Source: Crocinitomicaceae bacterium (GTDB lineage: Bacteria; Bacteroidota; Bacteroidia; Flavobacteriales_D; Crocinitomicaceae). Taken from it: a stretch of DNA of 40,488 nt. The notes below the pieces were generated by a model. That model was not told the origin of the DNA. It saw nothing but the letters and a program-made list of their open reading frames with translations, and ran no database searches. A program made the translations under genes and the position numbers. How positions within the stretch are numbered: position 1 is the first letter of the stretch; each line of letters begins with the position of its first letter. Location: the NCBI GenBank assembly GCA_023253775.1, contig JALRFI010000172.1, forward strand, positions 1 through 40,488, written 5' to 3'. Of the stretch, positions 1 to 8,901 are shown piece after piece.

Positions 1-2
1 AT

Positions 3-959
3 CAAAAGTTTCTGATTGATAAAAATTATCTCACACAGTTAGCTCAATATGAGAAAACCGTGAATGCTGGAGGAACAGCTGCAGCTCCGAATCCACCACT
101 TTATCCAACAGCGCCTCAATTTATCCCCGTTCAGGCTCCACAGATGCACACTGAAATAATAGATGATGCTGTATATGGTGCTAATGTGAAACTGGATGGT
201 TTTGAAAAAGGATTGGGTGGATCGATACTTACAATAGATATAATGCCTATTCGTTCGTATAAAATTGTAGAAACCAAGAAAGGAACCGCAGCCTCCACGA
301 AGTATGAGTACTATTGCCAGTATGTCATGCCCTTAGGAGTTAAAATGGAAACTCCAACTCAGGGAGCACTTATGAACAAAACAATTCTTGAAGGTGTAAG
401 AACCTACCAAATGAAATCGTTCTCTAGTAAATATGAATACCAGTTATGGTACATGGAGAATTCAGCTAAGTTCTTCCTGGAACTCGAGGCTGAGGCGAGA
501 AGGTCTGCAATGGCTGAAGTAAACTCGTTGATCAATAACGAATTTGGTTTCACGATGTTGAGTCACACGGCTGAAATGTATGCGATGAATCGCTATAAGG
601 ATTATGATTATTCCGATGTGACAATCGCATATACGTACACAACGCAGGCTTTAATGCTTGTTGAAAGAGAAAGAGACAGATCTTCAGCCCAGGAAAAATT
701 GGATCAGGCAATCAATGCATGGAAAGGAATTTTGACTGAGAGTAATTTATCCGACGATAAGGCAAGAATCAATGATAAAGTGACGGCCATGATCCAGTGT
801 AATTTGGCAGAATTATATAGTTGGAGAGGAGATTATGATCAAGCTGAATTATATAAAAACCTTGCTCTGAACAGTGGGGTTAACAAATTTAGAAACCATG
901 CTGAAAGAGTTCAGGGGTTCTATGCCGATCAAAAAAAGAGATGGGTCGTCCATTATTAA
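3..959 (+). CDS. hypothetical protein with TPR-like C-terminus (5' partial)
   Basis: The ORF track starts this at a GTG at 60, but the same frame is open back to the left edge with ordinary coding content, so the gene almost certainly begins outside the window. I do not recognise the family with certainty. The visible 319 residues hold a Pro/Ala-rich linker (about residues 20-45), a mixed alpha/beta segment, and an alpha-helical C-terminal half. The last 80 residues (AELYSWRGDYDQAELYKN) look like a tetratricopeptide-type helix pair. This layout resembles envelope proteins of the DUF6340 type in Bacteroidota, but that is only a resemblance. No terminator is obvious after the stop. Confidence is high that it is a gene and low on function. 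Confidence 0.8.
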   Translation, partial: QKFLIDKNYLTQLAQYEKTVNAGGTAAAPNPPLYPTAPQFIPVQAPQMHTEIIDDAVYGANVKLDGFEKGLGGSILTIDIMPIRSYKIVETKKGTAASTKYEYYCQYVMPLGVKMETPTQGALMNKTILEGVRTYQMKSFSSKYEYQLWYMENSAKFFLELEAEARRSAMAEVNSLINNEFGFTMLSHTAEMYAMNRYKDYDYSDVTIAYTYTTQALMLVERERDRSSAQEKLDQAINAWKGILTESNLSDDKARINDKVTAMIQCNLAELYSWRGDYDQAELYKNLALNSGVNKFRNHAERVQGFYADQKKRWVVHY

Positions 960-987
960 AATGTTAAAGTTTTTATAATTATGAAGG

Positions 988-1022
988 TTGGGTGATTTTG
1001 TTGCACAACCCTATTATATTTG
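988..1022 (+). promoter_or_regulatory. Bacteroidota-type promoter
   Basis: TATATTTG at 1015-1022 matches the -7 consensus TAnnTTTG exactly. A TTG at 988-990 lies 24 bases upstream, slightly far for the usual -33 element. Transcription would start near 1027-1030, just ahead of the small ORF ending at 1407. Confidence 0.5.
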
Positions 1023-1026
1023 TACT

Positions 1027-1407
1027 GTGCTAAAGGCATTTTGTCAACGGTTGATCTTAATCATTACACCAATTGTAATGTTGACAAATGTTTCTTTGAG
1101 TTTCATCGATTCCATCAATTCTTTTGCTTCGGACGTAAAGTCTGAAACTATTTTTTCGAAATCTTCCTCGTCAACAGTTCTTGATCTTCCAATGGAGGTA
1201 TCTACGCTTGAGTTAGAAGAAGCTGAAGAAAGCTTTGAAGAGTTAAAAGAAACTGACAATGGATTTGACTCCTTCGTTCAAAGCTTCTATAGTGCTTCAG
1301 GAGCGAACATTCACGATAATCTTTCACGATTAAAAGAATGTCAGTGTTCGCTGTCATTCAAATACAATCAACCTGCCTATCTGGTAAACGAAAATTTCAG
1401 ACTATAA
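1027..1407 (+). CDS. small predicted secreted protein of unknown function
   Basis: A short ORF framed by a promoter-like box just upstream and a strong terminator eight bases after its stop, which supports it as a free-standing gene. From GTG 1027 it encodes 126 residues. The N-terminus has basic residues followed by a hydrophobic run (LILIITPIVMLTNVSLSF) like a signal peptide or anchor. The rest is Ser/Glu-rich with an acidic stretch (about residues 60-77) and one pair of close cysteines (CQC) near the C-terminus. The ORF track uses TTG 988, which lies upstream of the promoter box and is unlikely; ATG 1078 is another option but drops most of the hydrophobic segment. No homologue is recognised. 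It precedes the dab genes, but the terminator between them argues for a separate transcript. Confidence 0.5.
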   Translation: MLKAFCQRLILIITPIVMLTNVSLSFIDSINSFASDVKSETIFSKSSSSTVLDLPMEVSTLELEEAEESFEELKETDNGFDSFVQSFYSASGANIHDNLSRLKECQCSLSFKYNQPAYLVNENFRL

Positions 1408-1414
1408 CCAATTG

Positions 1415-1447
1415 CCTTGTAATGAGTTCATTGCAAGGATTTTTTTT
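1415..1447 (+). terminator. rho-independent terminator
   Basis: A 10-bp stem (CCTTGTAATG / CATTGCAAGG, one T-G wobble) with loop AGTT, followed by eight T residues. It closes the small gene ending at 1407 and separates it from dabA. Confidence 0.85.
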
Positions 1448-1471
1448 GGTGTAATTTGAAATGTTATCAAC

Positions 1472-3988
1472 ATGAAAATTTCTGAGTACTCGTATGGCGA
1501 TGAGTACAAAATTATTGAAGAACTAAAACATTTTCTTCCAAGTCAAGCCCCGTTAAAAGACTTTATTCATCACAATACTTTACATGCTTTTCAGCATGAT
1601 GAGTTTGAAAAAGCCTTGTTTAATGCTTCGCAGACCTTTGGGTATCGTGTCTACCTATCACTTGATCAATTCAGGATGAAATTCCGTGAAGGTGAAATTG
1701 AGGAGTCAATTCTCGATGAGGAGATAAGAATTAGAAAGGGCAACGATTCCGAAAGCTGGAAAAGGAAAATGTTAGAAGGTGCCTTCAACGAGGATCTTGA
1801 ACCTGAAATCGGAAGATTAAGGCATCATTGGAAATCAAGGTACAGGATCGACATGGATTCAATGGTTCATCCGTTATTTTTCAGGATCCTGAGCAGTTAT
1901 CTGGATCAAGGGATTGCAATATGGGGATTCCCTGTGTCTGATAAAGGTTTTTTAGTTTCCCTGGCTGATTTGGAAAGGAATTCAAAAACTTCCTTTTTCA
2001 AAACGGATCGAGCAAGAAAATTACTAATCGATGGAAGATCAAATCTTTCTGATCTGCTTAAACTAATTGTTGGGAATAAGGAGTTATATGAAAGATATCT
2101 TTTTGATCAGCAATTTGCTCATCCGGGTTGGTCCGGAATGGTCGCGGTCATTGAAGGGAATATTGAGCATCTCCTTGATAAGAGGAAGATAACGCTTGAG
2201 GAGTTCATCTGTTTTGAGTTACTATTGGAAATTGATGTGCTGGATGATCATTTCGGTTGTGTTTGGTCTCCGATTGGAGTGAACAACCCTGATCATTTTG
2301 AAGATTTGTTTTCGCACAAAAAGGTGAATGAGTACTTTGAAGTACTTCATATTTTTCAAGCATCCTATGAATGGACATATTACCAAAGTGTTCTGAGAGG
2401 AATTGGTCAGTTGAAGAAAGAGCAAAGGGAAGAACTTCAAACCTTCGTTGCTTTGTTCTGTATTGATGATAGGGAATGTTCAATAAGAAGGCATTTAGAA
2501 TCACAGAACCCTGGGATCAAAACTTATGGGACGGCTGGGTTCTTTAATGTGGAGTTCTTTTATCAATCAGGAGAGAGTCAATTTTACACAAAGGTGTGCC
2601 CAGCTCCTTTAACTCCTGCGTATTTGATCAAAGATGAAAGTGCATCCTTTAAAAAGAAAAAGGATTTCCACTTTGGACATCATTCTAATGGCCTTTTCTT
2701 AGGATGGATATTCACTTACACCTTAGGATTTTGGTCTGCTTTGAGACTCTTTTTAACTGTCTTCAAACCTCAGGAGTCAGCCTCAATGGTGACATCTTTT
2801 GGACATATGGATCCTCAGTCAAAACTCACTATTGAAAATAAAAATGGCGAGAAAACCGAGGACGGTTTACAGATTGGATTTACAATTCATGAAATGGCTG
2901 ATCGTCTGGAAGGTTTACTGAGAAGTATAGGATTGATCTCGAATTTTGGTAAAGTGATTTATGCAATTGGTCATGGATCAAGTAGTGTAAATAATACGCA
3001 TTATGCAGGCTACGATTGCGGTGCTTGTTCCGGGAGGCCTGGATCAGTTAATGCAAGAGTAATCGCTCATATTGGAAACCACCAACAAGTTCGATCAATA
3101 CTCAGAGAAAAGGGGATCGATATTCCGGATGAAACAGTCTTTGTGGGGGCATTGCATGACACCTCTAGGGATGAGATTATGTACTATGATCTTGATGTTT
3201 TAAGTCCTGCACAAAGTAAATATCATCAAGCTTTCGCTGATTCAATGAGCAATGCGCTTGATTTTAATGCAAAGGAGCGTTCACGCAGATTTGTTCTTAC
3301 ACCTTCACATGGAGATCCAAAAAAGGTTCATGAAAAGGTAAAGCTGAGAACGATCTCACTTTTTGAACCAAGACCTGAATTGAATCATGCGACGAATACC
3401 TTGTGTATAGTAGGTAGGAGAGAATTGACAAAGAACCTGTTCCTAGATCGAAGAGCATTTTTGAATTCATACGACTATAGTATTGATCCAGAAGGAAAAT
3501 ATCTTACTGGTATTCTGAATGCCGTAGCACCCGTTTGTGGTGGGATTAATCTAGAATATTTCTTCTCTAGAGTCGATAATCAGAAACTAGGAGCCGGAAC
3601 AAAACTACCTCATAATGTGATGGGATTGATCGGTGTGGCCAATGGTATTGATGGAGACTTGCGAACCGGTTTACCGAGTCAAATGATCGAAGTACATGAT
3701 CCGTTAAGGCTATTGGTGATCGTCGAACATGATCCTGAAGTGGTTCTAAATGTGTTGATCAACAATCCAAAAACATACGAATGGTTTCTGAACGGATGGG
3801 TGAATTTGTGTGTGCTGGATCCAATGACATCCATTGTTTACAGGTTCTTGAATGGTGAATTAATTCCTTCGGATCTGAACGAACCACTCAATCAAACAAT
3901 TGCAGATCTGATGAAGACTGTAGAAGTTAATTCTGAAAATCTACCTGTTAGTCATTTAATACCTGAAGAATATGGAACAGCTCGTTAA
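1472..3988 (+). CDS. dabA: inorganic carbon transporter subunit DabA (DUF2309/UPF0753)
   Basis: An 838-residue DUF2309 protein, the soluble peripheral subunit of the DAB inorganic-carbon accumulation complex. DabA has a beta-carbonic-anhydrase-like zinc site thought to hydrate CO2 directionally when coupled to the cation flux of DabB. The zinc site is complete: Cys330 and Asp332 in CIDDRE, His501 in GHGSSS, and Cys516 in DCGACSG. The spacings (2 and 15 residues) equal those of the Halothiobacillus ligands C351/D353/H524/C539. The family's N-terminal motif is at residues 31-40 (FIHHNTLHAF). ATG 1472 has no better alternative downstream. The 3' end overlaps dabB by 17 bases, indicating translational coupling. 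A carboxylase pathway is not visible here, so the likely use is supplying bicarbonate for anaplerotic or biosynthetic carboxylation. Confidence 0.95.
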   Translation: MKISEYSYGDEYKIIEELKHFLPSQAPLKDFIHHNTLHAFQHDEFEKALFNASQTFGYRVYLSLDQFRMKFREGEIEESILDEEIRIRKGNDSESWKRKMLEGAFNEDLEPEIGRLRHHWKSRYRIDMDSMVHPLFFRILSSYLDQGIAIWGFPVSDKGFLVSLADLERNSKTSFFKTDRARKLLIDGRSNLSDLLKLIVGNKELYERYLFDQQFAHPGWSGMVAVIEGNIEHLLDKRKITLEEFICFELLLEIDVLDDHFGCVWSPIGVNNPDHFEDLFSHKKVNEYFEVLHIFQASYEWTYYQSVLRGIGQLKKEQREELQTFVALFCIDDRECSIRRHLESQNPGIKTYGTAGFFNVEFFYQSGESQFYTKVCPAPLTPAYLIKDESASFKKKKDFHFGHHSNGLFLGWIFTYTLGFWSALRLFLTVFKPQESASMVTSFGHMDPQSKLTIENKNGEKTEDGLQIGFTIHEMADRLEGLLRSIGLISNFGKVIYAIGHGSSSVNNTHYAGYDCGACSGRPGSVNARVIAHIGNHQQVRSILREKGIDIPDETVFVGALHDTSRDEIMYYDLDVLSPAQSKYHQAFADSMSNALDFNAKERSRRFVLTPSHGDPKKVHEKVKLRTISLFEPRPELNHATNTLCIVGRRELTKNLFLDRRAFLNSYDYSIDPEGKYLTGILNAVAPVCGGINLEYFFSRVDNQKLGAGTKLPHNVMGLIGVANGIDGDLRTGLPSQMIEVHDPLRLLVIVEHDPEVVLNVLINNPKTYEWFLNGWVNLCVLDPMTSIVYRFLNGELIPSDLNEPLNQTIADLMKTVEVNSENLPVSHLIPEEYGTAR

Positions 3989-5840
3989 TTTATTTGTGCT
4001 GATCCCATTATTCGGTTTTATTATGGGATTAGTTATCCCTTCACAAAAGGAGGGAGCACTTTCGAAGATTACCTATGTAACGATCGGTTTGCAGCTTATA
4101 GTATCTGTGATCTTCATTGGATGGTGGATTTGGAATGAATCGAATGTCATAAATCTGAAGGAATTTTCAATTTTCAAAACAGTTCATTATGACTTTTTCA
4201 TTGACCTGTACTTTGATAAGATCTCAGCGACGTACATTCTTATTGGGGCAGTTCTTACTTTCCTTATAACGGTATATAGCAGATACTATTTGCATCGTGA
4301 GGAAGGGTATAAGAGGTTCTTCAATACAATCATGTTCTTCTATTTGGGTTACTCGATCGTTACCGTCTCCGGAAACCTTGAAACTCTTTTCATAGGGTGG
4401 GAAATTTTAGGGGTGTCATCCTTTTTATTGATCGCTTTTTATCGTGACAGATATTTGCCGGTGAAGAATGCGGTGAAGGTCTTCTCGATCTATCGCATCG
4501 GGGATGTTGGTGTGATCCTGGCAATGTGGCTTAGTCATCACATGTGGAATGAAAACATTTCATTTTATAAGTTGAACAATTATGAACTGGTGCATGATCA
4601 CATAGTTGAACATAGCTTGGTAGGGCTGTTCGTTGCCATCGTAATCTTTATTTCCGCTGCTGCCAAATCAGCTCAGCTTCCATTTTCAAGTTGGTTACCG
4701 AGAGCTATGGAAGGTCCAACTCCGTCGAGTGCAATTTTTTACGGATCGCTAAGCGTTCATATGGGGGCTTTCCTTTTAATGAGGACATATCCATTTTGGG
4801 AACAACAGATCTCATTCAGGATATTCGTCATTTTAATGGGGATTGCGACTAGTGTGATGGCGACATTGACCGCACGGGTTCAATCGTCAATAAAAAGCCA
4901 GATCGCATATTCTTCTGTTGCTCAGATAGGATTGATCTTTGTTGAAATCGCCTTGGGATGGGAAACATTCGCGTTGATCCATGTTGCAGGTAATGCATTC
5001 CTAAGAACATATCAATTGTTGGTTTCTCCGTCGATAGTAAGCTATAAGATCAGAGAGCAGCAATATCATTTCGTGCCGAAACAAAGGACGCTTGAAGACA
5101 GTTGGCCGAAGCGAATTGAATACACACTCTATATGTTGAGTTTGAAAGAATGGAACCTTGATTCTATCATGTATAAATACATGTGGAATCCTTTAAAGAA
5201 AATAGGTTCCAGATGGTCTTTCTTGACGTTTAAAAATGTTTATTTCTTTTTTGCAGGAGCCTTCATTTTGGGGATGGTTCTGTCGTTTAATCAAGACTGG
5301 ATTTCTCCATGGTGGAGATTTTACCTTCCATTGATCTATGCCTTTATTGGATTGTTAATGGTGATCAAAGCGTTCACCGAACGCGCCAGTGTGCGATTAA
5401 GCTGGAGCTTGATCATAACAAATCACTTTGGTATTGCTCTGGCAATTTCATTCAATGAACATTTTGATGCCCTGCATCATGTTTGGTATCTCGGTGGGGT
5501 CGTTGTTTCTGGATTGCTCGGCTATGCATGTATTCAAAGACTAAGATCACTTGAAAGCTGGGTGAGTTTGGATCAATTCTATGGACATGTCTATGAACAT
5601 CCCAAAATTGGATTCATGTTTTTAATTGCTTGTTTGGGTGTTTCAGGATTTCCGATCACTCCCACGTTCGTTGGAGAGGATTTGATCTTTAGCCACATAA
5701 AGGAAGATCAATTGATGTTGGCATTCTTGATTTCAATGAGTTTCATCATCAATGGCCTGGCAGCAATCAGGATCTATGCAAGAATATTTTTAGGACCTCA
5801 TGTTAAAACCTATCACGGATCAGCAAAGAGGTCATCATAA
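3972..5840 (+). CDS. dabB: inorganic carbon transporter membrane subunit DabB (NuoL-like)
   Basis: A 622-residue polytopic inner-membrane protein of the NuoL/MrpA proton-conducting family, partner of DabA. It carries the family signature: WEILGVSSFLLIAFYRDR with the key Glu, and AAAKSAQLPFSSWLPRAM with the key Lys, followed by EGPTPSSA. NuoL's HAATMV segment is replaced by FYGSLSVHMG. No other complex I or Mrp subunits are nearby, and adjacency to dabA makes DabB the best reading. A hydrophilic stretch around residues 355-410 splits two hydrophobic halves. It should supply ion-gradient energy (H+ or Na+) to DabA. It overlaps dabA by 17 bases and is followed 29 bases later by a SulP permease. 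Confidence 0.93.
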   Translation: MEQLVNLFVLIPLFGFIMGLVIPSQKEGALSKITYVTIGLQLIVSVIFIGWWIWNESNVINLKEFSIFKTVHYDFFIDLYFDKISATYILIGAVLTFLITVYSRYYLHREEGYKRFFNTIMFFYLGYSIVTVSGNLETLFIGWEILGVSSFLLIAFYRDRYLPVKNAVKVFSIYRIGDVGVILAMWLSHHMWNENISFYKLNNYELVHDHIVEHSLVGLFVAIVIFISAAAKSAQLPFSSWLPRAMEGPTPSSAIFYGSLSVHMGAFLLMRTYPFWEQQISFRIFVILMGIATSVMATLTARVQSSIKSQIAYSSVAQIGLIFVEIALGWETFALIHVAGNAFLRTYQLLVSPSIVSYKIREQQYHFVPKQRTLEDSWPKRIEYTLYMLSLKEWNLDSIMYKYMWNPLKKIGSRWSFLTFKNVYFFFAGAFILGMVLSFNQDWISPWWRFYLPLIYAFIGLLMVIKAFTERASVRLSWSLIITNHFGIALAISFNEHFDALHHVWYLGGVVVSGLLGYACIQRLRSLESWVSLDQFYGHVYEHPKIGFMFLIACLGVSGFPITPTFVGEDLIFSHIKEDQLMLAFLISMSFIINGLAAIRIYARIFLGPHVKTYHGSAKRSS

Positions 5841-5869
5841 TTGAATTAATAACATTAAATAGAAATAAG

Positions 5870-7459
5870 ATGTTACAAGAAAAAATAAAGGTTCCACAAG
5901 ATGGAATCAAAGGTTTGAAAGAAAATTTTGGAGTAGATTTTCTTTCTGGTTTTATGGTTTTTTTATTGGCATTACCACTCAGTTTAGGTATTGCTAAAGC
6001 CAGTGAGTTTCCTCCGGCAATGGGTGTGCTTACAGCAATGATTGGAGGTCTCTTCGTGTCATTGTTTATGGGTGCAAGAATGACGATAAAAGGTCCTGCT
6101 GCAGGTTTAATTACTGTTTGCGCAGGAGCTGTAATTGAAATGGGAGGAGGTGTCGCAGGTTGGCAAATGACTGTGGCAGCTATTGTAGTGACAGGTGTGA
6201 TCCAGTACATTTTGGGATGGCTCAAAGTAGGAAAATTGAACGATTTTTTCCCTCATTCTGCTGTTCATGGAATGTTGGCTGCGATCGGGATACTCATTTT
6301 TGCTAAGCAATTCCCCATTCTATTAGGAGTGGATCCTGCTTTAACGAAAGGGCTTTCACCAATTGAATTGTATACCCACATTCCACTTTTCATTACAAAA
6401 GCTAACCCGACAATCGCCTTAATAGGAATTATTGGATTAGTGATCCTTTTCGGATTACCTCTCCTTGGGAAATCCTTTAAAAAAGTTCCAGGTCCTTTGG
6501 TTGTTTTATTGATTGCGGTTCCTATTGCAATTGGAATGGATTTCAAAACTTTACAACCAGAATATTCATTAGTGAAAATTGGAGATTTCTGGAGTACAGT
6601 GAAGATCAACGTTGACTTCTCACTTGTCGGAACATTTGTTTTCTGGAAATATGTTTTCATGTTCTTATTCGTAAATAGTTTAGAGTCATTATTGACGGTT
6701 AAAGCGATAGACGGTCAGGATCCGTACAAAAGAAAATCTGATTATGATAAAGATCTTAGGGCTCTTGGAATGGGTAATTCCTTGTCAGGTTTATTAGGTG
6801 GGCTACCAATGATCTCTGAAGTTGCCCGTAGTGCGGCAAACGTCAATTTTGGTGGAAGAACCAGATGGGCTAATTTCTTTCATGGGTTCTTCTTATTGGT
6901 CGCCATGTTGCTTATGATTCCTGTGATCGAACTTATTCCTAATTCTGCATTGGCAGCGATGTTGATCTTTGTAGCCTACCGTTTGGCTTCTCCAAAAGAG
7001 TTCATAGGCGTTTACAAAGTTGGTCCAGAACAATTGGTGATCTTTTGTACTACGATCTTGGTAACTGTATTAGAAGACCTGTTATTGGGAATAGCTGCAG
7101 GTATCCTGGTGAAGTTTATCTTCCACTTAGCGAATGGTGCTAAATTCTCATCATTGTTCAAGGCAAAGTATTCGATCAAAGTTATTGGTGATCAACATTA
7201 CCTGGATCTTGAAGGGTCAGCGGTTTTCTCTAATTTGATTACATTTAAACATATTTTTGAAGAAATCCCCAAAAGAAAACTAATCATCATCGATTTTTCG
7301 AAGGTGAGATTTATTGATCATTCCTTCATGGACTTTTTAGAGCGATTTGAAGAAGATTATCAATATGAGGGTGGCAGAGTCACAATAGTGGGTTTTGAGA
7401 AGTTTAAAAACCTCTCCAAGCATAATTTATGTGCAAGAAAAAGTGTAAGTAATGCGTAG
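5870..7459 (+). CDS. SulP family anion permease with C-terminal STAS domain
   Basis: 529 residues. Positions of about 20-430 form the hydrophobic SulP core, with the early family motif FLLALPLSLGIAKASEFPP and the GPAAGLI segment. Residues of about 440-525 are a STAS domain (LIIIDFSKVRFIDHSFMDFL). SulP proteins exchange or symport sulfate, bicarbonate and related anions; BicA-type members take up bicarbonate with Na+. Location 29 bases after dabB and before a porin-like gene supports a bicarbonate role, by context only. The STAS loop has DHS where anti-anti-sigma proteins have DSS, so canonical Ser phosphorylation at that position is unlikely. The stop overlaps the next ORF's first ATG. Confidence 0.88.
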   Translation: MLQEKIKVPQDGIKGLKENFGVDFLSGFMVFLLALPLSLGIAKASEFPPAMGVLTAMIGGLFVSLFMGARMTIKGPAAGLITVCAGAVIEMGGGVAGWQMTVAAIVVTGVIQYILGWLKVGKLNDFFPHSAVHGMLAAIGILIFAKQFPILLGVDPALTKGLSPIELYTHIPLFITKANPTIALIGIIGLVILFGLPLLGKSFKKVPGPLVVLLIAVPIAIGMDFKTLQPEYSLVKIGDFWSTVKINVDFSLVGTFVFWKYVFMFLFVNSLESLLTVKAIDGQDPYKRKSDYDKDLRALGMGNSLSGLLGGLPMISEVARSAANVNFGGRTRWANFFHGFFLLVAMLLMIPVIELIPNSALAAMLIFVAYRLASPKEFIGVYKVGPEQLVIFCTTILVTVLEDLLLGIAAGILVKFIFHLANGAKFSSLFKAKYSIKVIGDQHYLDLEGSAVFSNLITFKHIFEEIPKRKLIIIDFSKVRFIDHSFMDFLERFEEDYQYEGGRVTIVGFEKFKNLSKHNLCARKSVSNA

Positions 7460-8804
7460 TCTAAGTATGAAGCCTTTTCGTTTATTGTTCTTATGTATTT
7501 TGACGTTATCAAATCAGCTAATGGCCCAGAAGAATGATCTCAAATTTTGGTTTGACGAGGCCAAAGGGACATACTTTCAAGTCACTTTCTTAAATCAGAC
7601 CTGGGTAAGGTTCAATGAAAGTAATTCGGGAACGAAACTGAATGGAGTTGAAGAAACAAGCACATTTGACATTGGATTAAGAAGGACTAGAATACAGATG
7701 TTTGGGCAGATCACCCCAAAAGCATTCATGTATTTTCAATTTGGACAAAACAATTTCAATGCAGTGTACAGCAACAATGGTAATCGCAAGATCGCCCCGT
7801 TTTTTCATGATGCACTTTGTGAATATAAATTGTCAAATGCCAATCAATTAAAATTTGGAGGAGGCTTGACCATAGCGAATGGATTGTCCAGATTCTCGCA
7901 ACCATCGATTGGCACAATAATGACCATGGACGTGCCTGTTTTTGCTCAGGCAACCGTAGAAAAGATCGATCAATTTGCAAGAAAGTTGAGTCTGTATGCA
8001 AGGGGTCAAGTATCAAAGTTGGATTACAGATTTGTCGTTTCAGATCCATTTCCAATCAGCACCCTAGGGGGATCGACTGAACCTATTTCAGACAATTCTT
8101 CTTTTTCAGTCCAAAAGCGAAATAAGCAGTTTCAGACCTATTTAAGTTGGCAGTTTTTGGAAAAAGAGGGGCATACCACTCCATACATGACTGGTACCTA
8201 TTTGGGTAAGAAAAAAGTGTTCAATGTAGCGGCCGGGATGATCTTTCAAAAAGACGCAATGTGGAGGACAGTGAATTCGGCTGATACATTGTTTGAGAAT
8301 CTTAATCTGTTCTGTGTTGAATCCTTTCTTGATCTACCTTTGAACAAAGAGAAAAAGAATGCAATAATGGCATATGCAGGGTATTTTATTACTGATTATG
8401 GAAAAAATTATTTGCGCTATAATGGGTTGATGAATCCGGCTGATGGTTCCAATGCTCAAAACGCAATTACAGAAGCGGGCCCTGTTTACGGTAATTCATA
8501 TCCGATGTTTGGCACAGGAAAAGTTATTTATTCTCAAATCGGTTACTTGTTTCGAAATAATTTGCTGGGAGAAGAGTTAGGCACACTTCAACCGTATGCT
8601 TCTTTTACATTAGGAAAATATGAAAGGCTGCAGGGAAACAATTCTGATGTTTACAATGTTGGTCTGAATTGGTTGTTGAACGGACATAATGCTAAAATTT
8701 CATTCGATTTTCAGTCACGGCCGTCATTCTTTACAGAAAACAATGTTGTAACCAAAGGAGGGAGAAAGAGTTGTTTTATCCTTCAGTTTCAGGCTTCGAT
8801 TTAA
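7452..8804 (+). CDS. outer-membrane porin-like protein
   Basis: 450 residues with an N-terminal signal peptide (KPFRLLFLCILTLS...LMAQ) and alternating hydrophobic/polar beta-strand patterns to the C-terminus, which ends in a barrel-type strand (SCFILQFQASI). The segment IGLRRTRIQMFGQITPKAFM resembles the first strands of phosphate-selective (OprO/OprP-like) porins. The ORF may begin at 7452, overlapping sulP by 8 bases, or at ATG 7467, which gives a tighter signal peptide. Translational linkage with the SulP permease suggests it admits the same anion through the outer membrane, an inference from position. A strong terminator follows 32 bases after the stop. Confidence 0.75.
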   Translation: MRSLSMKPFRLLFLCILTLSNQLMAQKNDLKFWFDEAKGTYFQVTFLNQTWVRFNESNSGTKLNGVEETSTFDIGLRRTRIQMFGQITPKAFMYFQFGQNNFNAVYSNNGNRKIAPFFHDALCEYKLSNANQLKFGGGLTIANGLSRFSQPSIGTIMTMDVPVFAQATVEKIDQFARKLSLYARGQVSKLDYRFVVSDPFPISTLGGSTEPISDNSSFSVQKRNKQFQTYLSWQFLEKEGHTTPYMTGTYLGKKKVFNVAAGMIFQKDAMWRTVNSADTLFENLNLFCVESFLDLPLNKEKKNAIMAYAGYFITDYGKNYLRYNGLMNPADGSNAQNAITEAGPVYGNSYPMFGTGKVIYSQIGYLFRNNLLGEELGTLQPYASFTLGKYERLQGNNSDVYNVGLNWLLNGHNAKISFDFQSRPSFFTENNVVTKGGRKSCFILQFQASI

Positions 8805-8835
8805 GCAATCAGAAATGATGGATGTTAAAGATTTT

Positions 8836-8874
8836 GAGAAGTCGGTCAGCTGAAGATCGACTTCTCTTTTTTTT
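8836..8874 (+). terminator. rho-independent terminator ending the dab operon
   Basis: A perfect 9-bp stem GAGAAGTCG / CGACTTCTC around a 13-base loop, followed by eight T residues. Confidence 0.9.
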
Positions 8875-8901
8875 GGACTACTTTTACCAAAATTTTTTTG
8901 A

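Noticed and set aside
1044-1259. 71-residue minus-strand ORF, Ser/Lys rich
   Set aside because: It is antisense to the small secreted-protein gene, which has a promoter box and terminator in the plus direction; the minus ORF has neither.
5803-6225. 140-residue minus-strand ORF
   Set aside because: It lies antisense to the SulP gene, whose membrane core is clear; the minus reading has a shadow-like Pro/Ile/Thr composition.
8875-8901. Possible promoter before the first FKBP gene
   Set aside because: The T-rich run ending TTTG lacks the TA of the -7 element, so it could not be called.
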